A DNA stretch of 64,000 nucleotides from Amycolatopsis nalaikhensis (GTDB lineage Bacteria > Actinomycetota > Actinomycetes > Mycobacteriales > Pseudonocardiaceae), in the NCBI RefSeq assembly GCF_030264295.1, contig NZ_CP127173.1:4595501-4659500 (forward strand). The letters run 5' to 3'. The number at the start of each line of letters is the position of its first letter. The first letter of the stretch is position 1. Position numbers and translations under genes: made by a program. Positions 25,801 through 34,303 of the stretch are shown here, piece by piece. The notes beneath the pieces are model-generated. The model saw nothing but the letters and a program-made list of their open reading frames with translations. It did not search any database and was not told where the DNA came from.

Positions 25801-26541
25801 CTGCAGGAACGTCATGTCTTCGACGCCCTTGATCGAGGCGACGACGAGGTTGCGCGAGCCGTCCTTGCCCTTCATGTCGATCGCGAGCCCGAAGTTGACG
25901 TGCTCCGGCGTGACCGCGAACGGCTTCCCGTCGATCAGCTGGTAGTGCCGGTTCATGTTCGGGAAGCTCTTCAGCGCCCGCACCATGGCGTAGCCGATGA
26001 GGTGCGTGAAGGAGATCTTGCCGCCGCGGGTGCGCTTGAGGTGGTTGTTGATGACGATGCGGTTGTCCGCCATCAGCTTCGCCGGGACCGCGCGCACGCT
26101 GGTCGCGGTGGGGACGCTCAGCGAGGCGTCCATGTTCTTGGCGATGGCGGCCGCGGCACCGCGCAGCTGCTTCGACTCCGGCTCTTCCTTCTTCGCGTCG
26201 GCCTTCGGCTCGGCCTTGGCCGCGGGCTTCGGTGCCGCCTTCGCGGGCGCCGCCTTCGCGGGGGCCGTCTTCGCCGGGGCCGCCTGCTTGGCGGCCGACT
26301 CCGCGTTCTGCACGGCCTTCGGCGAGGGCTGCGCCGCCTGGCCGTTGGTGGCCGGCTTGGCTTCGGCCTGCTGCCGGGCGTTGTCCGCCTTGGCCTGCGC
26401 GTTCTGCGTCGGCTTGAAGTCCGCGAAGAAGTCGTGCCATGCGGCATCGACTGAGGAAGGGTCGGCGAGGAACTGGTCGTACATCTCTTCGACCAGCCAC
26501 TCGTTGGGGCCGAACTGTGACGCAGGGCTGCTGCTGGACAC
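22843..26541 (-). CDS. kgd: Multifunctional 2-oxoglutarate decarboxylase/dehydrogenase (Kgd)
   Basis: A 1232-residue actinobacterial Kgd/OdhA protein. Residues 1-35 are the conserved N-terminal docking segment (FGPNEWLVEEMYDQFLADPS), 40-115 an Ala/Pro/Lys linker, about 116-340 an E2-type succinyltransferase domain lacking a lipoyl domain with the active-site DHRIIQGAESGEFL, and the rest a thiamine-diphosphate E1 domain (HRGRLNVLANIVGK, GDAAFAGQGVVAETLN..VNNQVGFT). It feeds 2-oxoglutarate into the TCA cycle and in this phylum is inhibited by the FHA protein GarA/OdhI. GTG start. Confidence 0.95.
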   Translation of the reverse strand: MSSSSPASQFGPNEWLVEEMYDQFLADPSSVDAAWHDFFADFKPTQNAQAKADNARQQAEAKPATNGQAAQPSPKAVQNAESAAKQAAPAKTAPAKAAPAKAAPKPAAKAEPKADAKKEEPESKQLRGAAAAIAKNMDASLSVPTATSVRAVPAKLMADNRIVINNHLKRTRGGKISFTHLIGYAMVRALKSFPNMNRHYQLIDGKPFAVTPEHVNFGLAIDMKGKDGSRNLVVASIKGVEDMTFLQFWQAYEEIVKKARNNKLTADDFSGTTISLTNPGGIGTNHSVPRLQAGQGAIIGVGAMQYPAAFEGTSEKTLVDLGISKIMTLTSTYDHRIIQGAESGEFLKRIHELLLGEDGFYDDVFTSLRLPYEPIRWVADIPDGPVDKTARVIELIDAFRMRGHLMADTDPLNYRQRSHADLDVLSHGLTLWDLDREFPVGGFAGQERMKLRDILGVLRNSYCRTVGIEYTHILDPEERRWIQERVEIPHEKPDPAVQKYVLSKLNAAEAFETFLQTKYVGQKRFSLEGGETAIPLLDTILDKAAEHELDEVVIGMPHRGRLNVLANIVGKPISQIFQEFEGNLDPGQAHGSGDVKYHLGAEGKYFRMFGDGETKVSLTANPSHLETVDPVLEGIVRAKQDILDKGGEGYTVLPVLMHGDAAFAGQGVVAETLNLALLRGYRTGGTVHVIVNNQVGFTTAPEHSRSSQYATDVAKMIGSPIFHVNGDDPEAAHWVAKLAVEYRQAFHKDVVIDLICYRRRGHNEGDDPSMTQPAMYDIIDTKRSVRKTYTESLIGRGDISVEEAEAALRDFSSQLEHVFNEVRELEKHPAKASPSVEEEQPMPAKVPTAVSNEVIEHIGDAFVNVPEGFTPHPRVKPVMERRHKMSREGDIDWAFGELLAFGSLAMEGRLVRLSGQDSRRGTFTQRHSVFIDRKTGQEYAPLQNLADGQGRVMIYDSALSEYAAVGFEYGYSVANPESLVMWEAQFGDFVNGAQTVIDEYISSGEAKWGQRSDVVLLLPHGHEGQGPDHTSGRIERFLSLCAEGSMTVAVPSTPANYFHLLRRHALDGIQRPLIVFTPKSMLRNKAATSAVEDFTGESRFMSVIDDTTPDPANIRKVLLTSGKLYWELVAERAKREAHDVAIVRIEQYYPLPKKKLVAALERYTNASQVAWVQEEPENQGAWPFFGLNLPRKFPELLSNLQVVSRRPMAAPSAGSSKVHEVEQKALIAKAFD

Positions 26542-26799
26542 GGCTTGGGCTCGCCTCTATCCGTCTCGATCTCGATCATGAATCCGCTGATGCGCCTACC
26601 AGGCTAACCCCCTCGGTGACCGCGATGTGATGGAACCGGCCTGTGTGAGGCCTGGCGCACTAGGGGATCGGTCACTGACTCGATCAAGATGTGCTAAGGG
26701 AACCTTAAGCGCTGGACCCGGTACAGGATTCGCGGGCTCTTGCCCTTCGGTTCGTCCGCCGGTGTGAGGCCGTTCACCGCGACGGGCTCCACTGGCCGA

Positions 26800-27072
26800 A
26801 TGTGGCTGGTCGAATGTCCTTCGTTCTGGGACCAGGGCCTGGTCAGGCCGCTGGTGACGGAGTCGGGAGCGGTCGTGCTGCGGTGCGACTCGTGCGCGGC
26901 GGTGTGGCCGACGCTCGCCGACTTCGAGGAGATGGAGTGGGTCGAGCCGGAGGAGCCGGACTGGCTGGTCGGCGCCGGGGTACACGTCCGCCCGGGCACG
27001 GTCCGCTGGGCGTCGCGGCCGGACGTCGAGGCGGCGGGGCTGGGATCGCTGAAGTGGCGAACGCTGCCTTAG
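26800..27072 (+). CDS. Hypothetical protein with a C-x2-C motif
   Basis: About 90 residues from an ATG at 26800 (MWLVECPSFWDQGLVRPLV); an earlier ATG at 26740 would add 20 poorly plausible residues. LRCDSCAAVWPTL is a half zinc-ribbon-like C-x2-C, followed by an acidic stretch DFEEMEWVEPEEPDW. No family recognised. The stop overlaps the convergent DUF4291 gene. Tryptophan- and acid-rich composition would suit a small binding protein, but nothing more can be said. Confidence 0.55.
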   Translation: MWLVECPSFWDQGLVRPLVTESGAVVLRCDSCAAVWPTLADFEEMEWVEPEEPDWLVGAGVHVRPGTVRWASRPDVEAAGLGSLKWRTLP

Positions 27073-27584
27073 GCGCCGACGGCTTTCGCGAGGTCCTCAC
27101 TGAGCGGGTAGGGCGGCTCGTGCGGGACGAGCTTGACCGCCTTGTGCAGCTGGTCGGTGGCCAGGAGGCCGGAGATGTCCCGCATGACCGGGGTGACATC
27201 GGTGATGGCGGTGATCCACTCGTCGACGGCTTCGCCGCGCAGGGAGAGCCGGATCGCCTGGAAGTTCAGCGGCGTGTGGTCGAGATCTCGCTCCGGGGCC
27301 CACTCGATGTGCGCGTGGGCCAGGGCCCCCTCGAAGCCTGCGCGGGTGAGGTCGACCGCCAGGATGCGCTCGTGGCCGGGCTCACTGCCGTAGCCGCTGA
27401 GGTGGGCCGCGAGGCGGAACGACGGCACGAGCGCCAGTGGCCGGCCTTGCTCGAGGGCCTGCTTCTCGAGCGCGACGTCGGCGACGGCGGGCGGGCACGA
27501 CTGGTAGACCCGGACGGTCGTCTCCGTCTGCGCCGCGCGCACCTGCCGGTCGGGGACCCGCTTCTCTTCGAACATGCCCGCCAT
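27069..27584 (-). CDS. DUF4291 family protein, shorter than usual
   Basis: About 171 residues. PDRQVRAAQTETTVRVYQSCPPAVADVAL, ILAVDLTRAGFEGALAHA, EWAPERDLDHTPLNFQAIRLSLRGEAV and the ending VTPVMRDISGLLATDQLHKAVKLVPHEPPYPLSEDLA match the DUF4291 pattern from memory. The stretch between the GFEGALAHA and WAPERDL blocks is shorter than I expect for the family and the usual W-I-K-P-S-F-L-W-M segment is replaced by LVPSFRLAAHL. This may be a divergent subfamily. Function of the family is unknown. ATG at 27584; 27575 is an alternative. Confidence 0.6.
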   Translation of the reverse strand: MAGMFEEKRVPDRQVRAAQTETTVRVYQSCPPAVADVALEKQALEQGRPLALVPSFRLAAHLSGYGSEPGHERILAVDLTRAGFEGALAHAHIEWAPERDLDHTPLNFQAIRLSLRGEAVDEWITAITDVTPVMRDISGLLATDQLHKAVKLVPHEPPYPLSEDLAKAVGA

Positions 27585-28024
27585 GGTCCCAGCGCGGCGG
27601 ACGGCGGGCCACGAACTTTCGGAGTTCAGCCGCGCGGGGTGGAGGGGTGCGGCGTTCGGTTGGCTCCGCGGAGGTGGGGGATGGTCTGTGGTCGGCCCGG
27701 CGGGACGCGCGGTGGCTGCGCGGGGGGGCGGGTTTGGCGGGTGCGGCTGAGGCGGGCGGGGTGGCGAGGCTCGGCACTCGGCCTCTCCGGCGGCGGGTGG
27801 TGCTGGTGCCGCGGTGCCGGGGATGGGTCCGGCCTCGGCGCTCGGCTCGGTCCGGCGGCAGGTGGTGCGGGTCGCGGCTGTGGCGGGGCGGGGCAAGCTC
27901 CGGCCTCGGCACTCGGCTCAGTCTGGCGGCCGGTAACGCGATTTGCCGCGGGGTGGCGGCGGGCCAACATCGCCCCGGCCCCGGCCCCGGCCCCGGCCCC
28001 GGCCCCGGCCCCGGCCCCGGAACC
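27585..28024. other. Repeat-rich gene-free gap
   Basis: This 440-base gap lies upstream of the DUF4291 gene and downstream of the ABC exporter. From 27757 to 27941 it contains three degenerate copies of a motif like CTCGGCACTCGGCTC...TCTGGCGGC (near 27765, 27835 and 27906), and it ends in a simple hexamer array. No open frame has coding character. The DUF4291 promoter must lie here. Confidence 0.6.
27973..28020. repeat. Tandem hexamer array, eight copies of CCCCGG
   Basis: Eight exact, uninterrupted copies of CCCCGG, five bases before the end of the ABC exporter gene. Each unit is self-complementary in part (CCGG), so the array can form slipped structures and is prone to copy-number change by replication slippage. 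Confidence 0.95.
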
Positions 28025-31000
28025 TCAGCCCAGGGCCCAGAGGCGGGCGTAATGACCGCCCGCCGCCAACAGCTCCTCGTGCGTCCCCGTCTCCACTATG
28101 CGGCCGTGGTCCAGGACCACGATGCGGTCCGCCCGGGCCGCCGTTGCCAGGCGGTGGGCCACCACGAACGTTGTTCGGCGGCGGGCCACCGTCTCCGTCG
28201 CCCGGAGGACCGCCGCCTCCGTTGACGGGTCCAGTGCCGCCGTTGCCTCGTCCAGCAGCAATACGTCCGGGTCCACCAGCTCCGCCCTCGCCAATGCCAC
28301 CAGCTGGCGCTGGCCCGCCGACAGCGACCGGCCGCGCTCGCCCACCGGTTGCAGGAAGCCCGACGGCAGCGCCGCCACTCCGTCGAACGCTCCCACCGCG
28401 CGGACCGCCGCCTCCACCTCCGCGTCGGAGGCCGATGGGCGGCCGTAGCGGACGTTGTCCGCCACCGTTCCCGAGAACAAGTGCGCCTCCTGTGGCACCA
28501 CACCCATCCTGCGCCGCAGCCCGGCCAGCTCGTACTCGCGCACGTCCGTTCCGTCGATGCGGACCTCGCCGCCCGTCACGTCGTAGTAGCGCGCCACCAG
28601 CTTCACCGCCGTCGACTTCCCGGCTCCTGTCGCGCCCACCAGTGCGATCGTCTCCCCGGCCGCGACGTCCAGTGAGAACTGCTCCAGCGCCGGCGTCTCG
28701 GCGCCCGTATAGGAGAAGTCGACCTCCTTGAACGAGACCTCGCCGCGCAGCCGCGAAGGCACCGCGACCGCGTTCTCCGCCGCCGGGACCGACGTCGGCG
28801 TCCGCAGCAGGTCACCGATGCGGTTCAAGCCGACGCGGGCCTGCTGGTAGCCGTCGAACACCGACGACAGCTGCTGGATCGGCGAGAAGAACTGCTGCAG
28901 GTACAGCAGGAACGCCAGCAGCACCCCGGCCGACAGCGTGCCCGCCGACACGCGGTTCGCGCCCGCCACCAGGACCGTCGTCGTCGCCAGGTCGGACAGC
29001 AGCGCCACCAGCGGGAAGTACGTCGCGACGTACCGCTGCGCCCGCAACCGCGAGCGCCGGTACTCGTCGCTGCGTGAGGCGAACGCCTCCGCGGAACGGT
29101 CTTCGCGCGTGTACGCCTGCGCGACCCGCAGACCGCTCACGTTCTCCTGCATGTCCGCGTTCACGACGCTGACCCGCTCGCGCGCCTCGTTGTACGCCTT
29201 CGACGCCGAGCGCCGGAAGATCACCGTCGCCACCGCCAGCACCGGCACCATCGCCAGCGCGAACAGCGCCAGACCCGCGTCGGTGACCAGCAGCGCCGCC
29301 GTGATCCCGGCCAGTGTCAGCGCGCTGACCACCGCCGTGGCGAGGCCCGTCTGCAGGAACGTCGACAGCGCGTCGACGTCCGTCGTCATCCGGGTCATGA
29401 TCTTCCCGGACAGCTCGCGCTCGTAGTAGTCCAGCCCGAGCCGCTGCAGGTGCGCGTAGCTGCGGACGCGCAGCTCGTACAGCACCGTCTCGCCCACCCG
29501 GGACGTCAGGCGCGTCTGCGCGAACACCACCAGCCAGTCGGCCGCGATCACCGCCGCGCCGATCCCGGCGGCGAGCCAGATCATCCACTCCACCCCGGCG
29601 CGGACACCGTGGTCGACGCCGAACTGGTAGAGCCCCGGCAGCGCGATCGACGCCAGCGCGTCCGCCGCCACCAGTCCGATCACCAGCGCGAGCGGCCAGC
29701 GGACCGGGCGCAGCAGCCGCGCCAGCCGGAACCGCGGTTCGGGCGCGGTGACGTCCACATCGGACAGTCGTGGCTCGTCGACGGCCGCCGGGAGCTTCCG
29801 CACGCCCTCGATCAGCTCCGGGGTCGGCGGCACGTCGAGGCCGCCGCCCCCGCCGACGAACCCGCTGCTGTTCACGTCGCCGCTGCGGCGGCGCGCGGCG
29901 TCGGCCAGGTCGTCGACCTCGTCGCGGCTCTCGTCCCGCGGCCACAGCGACGGCGTGATCCCGTCCTGCCCGCAGTCGAGGCCTTCGCAGCGGTGCTTCT
30001 CCTCGACGTCGTCACCCGGGCCCGCGACCAGCTCGCGGAACAGGGGACACCGCGCCATCAGCTCGGCTTCGGTGCCGACGTCGACGACTCGGCCTTCGTC
30101 GAGCACCGCGATCCGGTCGGCCAGCGCCAGCGTCGAACGCCGGTGCGCGATCAGCAGCGTCGTGCGGCTCGCGGTGACCGAGCGCAGCGTCTCGTGGATC
30201 GCCGCCTCGGTGACCGTGTCGATGGCCGACGTCGCGTCGTCGAGGATCAGGATCCGCGGGTCGGTGATCAGGGCCCTGGCCAGGCCGAGCCGCTGCCGCT
30301 GGCCGCCCGACAGCGTCAGCCCGCGCTCGCCGACCAGCGTGTCGTAGCCGTCCGGCAGGGCGCGGATGAACTCGTCCGCCTCCGCCGCGCGGGCGGCCGC
30401 GACGATCTCCTCCTCGCTCGCGTCCGGGCGCCCGTAGGCGATGTTGTCCCGGATCGACGAGGAGAACAAGAACGCTTCTTCGAACACGACGCCGATCGCC
30501 TGGCGCAGCTGCCGCAGCGGCACGTCCCGCACGTCGAGGCCGCCGACGCGCACCGCGCCCGCGTGCACGTCGTAGAACCGGGGTAGCAGCAGGGAGATCG
30601 TGGACTTCCCGGAGCCCGCGGTACCGACCAGCGCGAGGGTCTCGCCCGGGTTCGCGGTGACCGAAAGCCCGTCCAGCACCGGTTCGCTGCGGGTGTAGCC
30701 GAACCGGACGCCGTCCAGTTCGACGCCCAGCGGCCCGGACGGCAGCGGCCGCGCGCCGGGGGAGTCGACGACCTCGGGCTGCGCGTCGATCAGCTCGTAC
30801 ACGCGCTCGGCGCCGGCACGGGTCAGCTGGGCCTGCACTACCAGGCCGGACAGCATGCGGGCCGGGCCGATCAGGGTCGCGAGGTACGTCGCGAAGGCGA
30901 GGAAGGTGCCGAGCGTGATGGAGCCGTTCAGCGCGAGGACACCGCCGATGCCGAGCACCGCGACCTGGCCCGCGGCGGGCAGTGCCGCTGTGGTCGCCGT

Positions 31001-31780
31001 CGGCACCGCCGACAGCTTCGCCGCGCGAAGCCGCTCCGCGAACAGCTTGCGCGCGGTCCCTTCGAGCTTCGAGACCTCCCGCGCTTCCTGGCCGAAGCCC
31101 TTGACCACGCGGACGCCGGTGACGGTCTCCTCGACCTGCTGCGCGACGTCGGCCGCGCGCTGCTGCGCCGACCACGTCGCCGGGAAGAGGCGCTTGCGGC
31201 TGCGGGCGATGACGATGCCGACCGCGGGCGTGACGACCAGCGCGATCAGCGTCAGCACCGGCGACATCCACAGCATCGCCGCGAACGACAGCACCGCGAA
31301 GATCACCGAACCGAACGACAGCGGGATCTGCATGAGGATCCCGACGACCAGCTGCAGGTCGGAGATCGCGCGCGAGACGACCTGGCCGGTGCGCAGCGCG
31401 TCCTGCTTGCCGCCGTCCAGCCGCGAGACCGCGTTGAAGACGCGCTGGCGCAGGTCGTGCTGGACGTCGAGGGCGAGCTTCCCGCCGAGGTACCGCCGCA
31501 GGAACGCGGTGCCGAACGCGACCAGCTGCAACGCGACGAGGAAGACGGCGATCCCGGTCAGCCCGCCGGTGTGCCCGGCCACCGCGTTGTCGACCGCCGA
31601 GCGCACCAGCAGCGGGCTGGCGGCCTGCACGCCGACGCTGAACACGGCGGCGAGCAGCGACAGCACGACGAGCGCGCGGTGCTCCCACGCCGCGGCGGAC
31701 AGCCTGCGGACCCACCCGGCGGTCTCGGCGGGTGGAGCTCTTGACGGGGGCGGGGCGGAGCGGTGGTCACGTTGCAACAC
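28025..31780 (-). CDS. Single-chain ABC exporter with two TMD-NBD halves
   Basis: A 1251-residue full transporter made of two type I exporter halves. Half one: membrane domain about 30-320, Walker A GTAGSGKST (386-394), LSGGQ (490-494), Walker B ILDDATS with Asp-Asp. Half two: membrane domain about 690-980, Walker A GATGAGKST (from 1049), altered signature LSAGQ and Walker B LLDEATA. The halves are joined by a charged linker with cysteines (HRCEGLDCGQDG). Half one has D in place of the catalytic glutamate after Walker B, so one ATP site may be degenerate, as in heterodimeric exporters. Substrate unknown. GTG 31780; a longer open frame to 32377 is antisense noise. Confidence 0.9.
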   Translation of the reverse strand: MLQRDHRSAPPPSRAPPAETAGWVRRLSAAAWEHRALVVLSLLAAVFSVGVQAASPLLVRSAVDNAVAGHTGGLTGIAVFLVALQLVAFGTAFLRRYLGGKLALDVQHDLRQRVFNAVSRLDGGKQDALRTGQVVSRAISDLQLVVGILMQIPLSFGSVIFAVLSFAAMLWMSPVLTLIALVVTPAVGIVIARSRKRLFPATWSAQQRAADVAQQVEETVTGVRVVKGFGQEAREVSKLEGTARKLFAERLRAAKLSAVPTATTAALPAAGQVAVLGIGGVLALNGSITLGTFLAFATYLATLIGPARMLSGLVVQAQLTRAGAERVYELIDAQPEVVDSPGARPLPSGPLGVELDGVRFGYTRSEPVLDGLSVTANPGETLALVGTAGSGKSTISLLLPRFYDVHAGAVRVGGLDVRDVPLRQLRQAIGVVFEEAFLFSSSIRDNIAYGRPDASEEEIVAAARAAEADEFIRALPDGYDTLVGERGLTLSGGQRQRLGLARALITDPRILILDDATSAIDTVTEAAIHETLRSVTASRTTLLIAHRRSTLALADRIAVLDEGRVVDVGTEAELMARCPLFRELVAGPGDDVEEKHRCEGLDCGQDGITPSLWPRDESRDEVDDLADAARRRSGDVNSSGFVGGGGGLDVPPTPELIEGVRKLPAAVDEPRLSDVDVTAPEPRFRLARLLRPVRWPLALVIGLVAADALASIALPGLYQFGVDHGVRAGVEWMIWLAAGIGAAVIAADWLVVFAQTRLTSRVGETVLYELRVRSYAHLQRLGLDYYERELSGKIMTRMTTDVDALSTFLQTGLATAVVSALTLAGITAALLVTDAGLALFALAMVPVLAVATVIFRRSASKAYNEARERVSVVNADMQENVSGLRVAQAYTREDRSAEAFASRSDEYRRSRLRAQRYVATYFPLVALLSDLATTTVLVAGANRVSAGTLSAGVLLAFLLYLQQFFSPIQQLSSVFDGYQQARVGLNRIGDLLRTPTSVPAAENAVAVPSRLRGEVSFKEVDFSYTGAETPALEQFSLDVAAGETIALVGATGAGKSTAVKLVARYYDVTGGEVRIDGTDVREYELAGLRRRMGVVPQEAHLFSGTVADNVRYGRPSASDAEVEAAVRAVGAFDGVAALPSGFLQPVGERGRSLSAGQRQLVALARAELVDPDVLLLDEATAALDPSTEAAVLRATETVARRRTTFVVAHRLATAARADRIVVLDHGRIVETGTHEELLAAGGHYARLWALG

Positions 31781-31819
31781 TAAGCGCCACCACCGACAGA
31801 ATATTTCCGCGAACGCCGA

Positions 31820-31852
31820 GAAGGCCGCCTCGGAGAGCCCGAGGCGGCCTTC
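31820..31852. terminator. 13-bp hairpin terminator after the ABC-2 permease
   Basis: GAAGGCCGCCTCG and CGAGGCGGCCTTC pair perfectly around loop GAGAGCC, 15 bases after the permease stop and 40 bases before the exporter start on the same strand. It separates the two transcription units. Confidence 0.8.
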
Positions 31853-31866
31853 ACGGACGGGTGAAA

Positions 31867-32748
31867 CTACGTGATGTCGCGCTTCTGGTTGCCCGCCCAG
31901 CCGAGGCCGAAGAACAGCATCGTCCACGCGAAGAAGATCAGCGCCGACGCCCACCACGAGATCACGCCGGGCGCGCCCGCCGCGAGCTGCAGGCCCAGCT
32001 GCGACCAGTGGTCGACGCCGCCGGGCAGGTTGAGCGTGTTGATCCCGAACGCGTCCGCCGCGATGCCGCCGACGATCCCGTTCGCGGTGCCGTTCGGCAG
32101 GATGCCGCCGAGGACGTCGGCGGGGCCCCAGAGGGCGATCACCAGGACGTTCTCGATGATCAGGAACCACACCAGGAACAGCACCACCGCCAGCGGCACG
32201 CTGCGCAGCACCGCGCCGAACCCGATGCCGAACAGCGTGACCAGCACCGCGGCCAGGATCGTCCCGCCGAGCGCGGCCAGCCACTGGCCCGCACTCGGCC
32301 AGCGGCCGGAATCGACCGACGCCATCACCGCGACCGCCGAGACGCCGAAGCTGACGACGCCGTAGATCGCGCCCCACGCCACGTACGTGAGCATCTTCGC
32401 GGTCAACGCGGTGATCCGGTTCGGCGCGGTCAGGAACGTCGTCGTGATCGTCTTGCTGCGGTATTCACCGGCCAGCGCGAACACCCCGAACAGGCCGGGG
32501 ATGAGCTGCGCGATGTTGACCCCGTGCGCGAACGCCAGCAGCCCGACCGGCAGCTTGCTCGCGTCCAGGCCGACCGCGCCCGCGACCTCGCGGGCGTCGC
32601 TCGAGCCGATGAAGTCGGCGAAGTCGTTGGTGATCTTGCCCCAGACGAACGTCAGCCAGAACGCCACCAGCACCAGCGGGATGAGCAGCACCCACCACGT
32701 GTGCAGCGAGAGCGTCTTGCGGAACTCCGCCTTGATCAGGTTGCCCAT
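31867..32748 (-). CDS. ABC-2 type permease
   Basis: A 293-residue membrane protein with six hydrophobic helices and the ABC-2 pattern: MGNLIKAEFRKTLSLHTWWVLLIPL at the start, then EYRSKTITTTFLTAPNRITALTAKM, the cytoplasmic loop typical of this class. It is coupled to the ATPase gene by an ATGA overlap and would form an export complex with it. Substrate unknown; such pairs export lipids, antibiotics or peptides. Confidence 0.87.
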   Translation of the reverse strand: MGNLIKAEFRKTLSLHTWWVLLIPLVLVAFWLTFVWGKITNDFADFIGSSDAREVAGAVGLDASKLPVGLLAFAHGVNIAQLIPGLFGVFALAGEYRSKTITTTFLTAPNRITALTAKMLTYVAWGAIYGVVSFGVSAVAVMASVDSGRWPSAGQWLAALGGTILAAVLVTLFGIGFGAVLRSVPLAVVLFLVWFLIIENVLVIALWGPADVLGGILPNGTANGIVGGIAADAFGINTLNLPGGVDHWSQLGLQLAAGAPGVISWWASALIFFAWTMLFFGLGWAGNQKRDIT

Positions 32749-33797
32749 CACTGCTGCGGACCTCCCCAGCCCTGGTGCTGCTGCGGACCCGACGGCGGGC
32801 CCTGCTGGTACTGCTGCTGGTACTGCTGCGGCGGCCCTTGGTACTGCGGCTGCGGCGGGTAGCCCTGGGCCGGGTAACCCGGCGCGCCGGTGTACTGGCC
32901 CTGGGTGAGCTGGAAGAACATCCGCTCGAGGTCGGCGTGGTCCTCCTGCATGCCGTAGACGGCGATCCCGGCCTTCGCGGCGATGTCGCCGATCTGCTGG
33001 ACGGTCGACCCGGCGACCGCGACCCGGCCGTCCGGGGTCGGGGAGACGCCGGTGATGCCGTTGTCCTGCAACGCCTTCACGAGCGCCGACGGGTCCGCCG
33101 GCTGCACCAGCACCCGCGACTGCTGGCTCTTGCGCAGCTGCTCCAGCGGGCCGTAGTACCGCGTGACGCCCTGGCTGATGATGACGACCTGGTCGATCAG
33201 CTGCTCGACCTCGTTCAGCAGGTGGCTCGACACGAGCACCGTCCGGCCCTGCTCGCGCGCGTAGGACCGCAGGAAGTTCCGCAGCCACAGGATGCCTTCG
33301 GGGTCGAGGCCGTTCGTCGGCTCGTCCAGCACCAGCACCTGCGGGTCACCGAGCAACGCCGTCGCGAGCGCGAGCCGCTGCCGCATGCCGAGCGAGAAGC
33401 CGCCCGCCTTCCGGTCCGCGGCGCTGCCCAGGCCGACCAGGCCGAGCACCTCGTCGGCGCGCCGGTCCGGCACGCCGATGGCCGCCGCGTAGACGCGGAG
33501 GTGGTTGCGGGCCGTGCGGCCCGGGTGGAAGCCCTCGTTCTCCAGCACCGAGCCGACCACCCGCGCCGGGTTTCCCAGCTGCGAGTGCGGCCGCCCGTTG
33601 ATCGTCGCCGAACCCGACGTCGGCGTCACCAGCCCGAGCAGCATGCGCAAGGTCGTCGTCTTCCCGGCGCCGTTCGGGCCCAGGAAGCCCGTCACCGAAC
33701 CCGGTTCGACCGTGAAGCTGAGGTTCTGCACCGCGTTCACTGCGCCGAACTGCTTGCTCAGGTTCTGCACCACAATCCGGCCACTGCCGTCGTGCAT
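32748..33797 (-). CDS. ABC transporter ATPase with Q/P/G-rich tail
   Basis: A 349-residue DrrA-like ATPase: Walker A GPNGAGKTT, FSLGMRQR (variant signature), Walker B VLVLDEPTNGLD and VSSHLL. Residues after about 300 form a low-complexity tail of repeated P-Q-Y-Q-G/Q-Q-Y-Q units, probably disordered. It powers the ABC-2 permease encoded immediately downstream (ATGA overlap). ATG at 33797. Confidence 0.9.
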   Translation of the reverse strand: MHDGSGRIVVQNLSKQFGAVNAVQNLSFTVEPGSVTGFLGPNGAGKTTTLRMLLGLVTPTSGSATINGRPHSQLGNPARVVGSVLENEGFHPGRTARNHLRVYAAAIGVPDRRADEVLGLVGLGSAADRKAGGFSLGMRQRLALATALLGDPQVLVLDEPTNGLDPEGILWLRNFLRSYAREQGRTVLVSSHLLNEVEQLIDQVVIISQGVTRYYGPLEQLRKSQQSRVLVQPADPSALVKALQDNGITGVSPTPDGRVAVAGSTVQQIGDIAAKAGIAVYGMQEDHADLERMFFQLTQGQYTGAPGYPAQGYPPQPQYQGPPQQYQQQYQQGPPSGPQQHQGWGGPQQ

Positions 33798-34303
33798 ACC
33801 GTCCCCTAACGTTCCCGCTGATGCGGCGTCATCCTGCCCTACCCGCGCCGGTCGCGCGCACGGAACGCGCGAACCCGCGGGGAGCGACTTTCGTCACGTT
33901 CCGCTACCGGCCGTCGCGGACCTCGGCGGTGGGGAAAGGGCGCTGACCTGGGGTTCGCCGGTCGCGGGTGCATCGCGCGGCGATCAACTCGGTAAAGAAT
34001 TCGAGTGACTTGTGGCCCCAGTGGAGCAAAGTCCGCGGAAGGCCTCTAAGCTAGTACTCGGCGACCCGCTCCCAGTGACCCCCAGGCTGGTTGAGCGGGT
34101 CGCCCTTTCGTCTCCGCTCTCGGGCTTCGCCCTCTCGCTCGACTTCATCGTCCTGCCCGGGGGCCGAGCCCCCGGACCCCCACGGTGCCTCCGGTGCCCC
34201 TTCCAGCGTGGTCCGGTTCGCCGTTGCCTCCGGGCGACTTGGCCGTGGCTCGCGGTCGGCGCTGCTCGGGTGGCGGCGGGGGTGGCTGTGGCATCGTGGC
34301 GCG
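33798..34303. other. 506-base divergent intergenic region
   Basis: Between the ABC ATPase (minus) and the response regulator (plus). No convincing gene is seen. It contains a strong hairpin at 34061-34103 and a perfect 8-bp hairpin with 3-base loop at 34157-34175 (CCGGGGGC/GCCCCCGG). The first could end a short transcript starting near 33950, so a small RNA or leader of the two-component operon is possible. Confidence 0.45.
34061..34103 (+). terminator. Strong hairpin in divergent promoter region
   Basis: GCGACCCGCTC and GAGCGGGTCGC pair perfectly over 11 bases; inside, CCAG and CTGG extend the stem. CCTTTCGTC follows on the plus strand. Either a terminator of a small RNA or an attenuator ahead of the response regulator. 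Confidence 0.5.

Noticed and set aside
22333..26454. 1373-codon plus-strand open frame
   Set aside because: A GC-rich shadow antisense to kgd; the protein is arginine/valine/leucine repetitive with no domain.
26694..26709. CTAAGGGAACCTTAAG, iron-box-like dyad upstream of kgd
   Set aside because: The arms are too short and too far from the IdeR/DtxR consensus; no iron gene adjoins.
27973..28020. Hexamer array as a CRISPR
   Set aside because: No spacers and a unit of only six bases; it is a simple tandem repeat.
31781..32377. N-terminal extension of the ABC exporter frame
   Set aside because: It overlaps the ABC-2 permease gene in another frame and the terminator at 31820; the exporter begins at GTG 31780.
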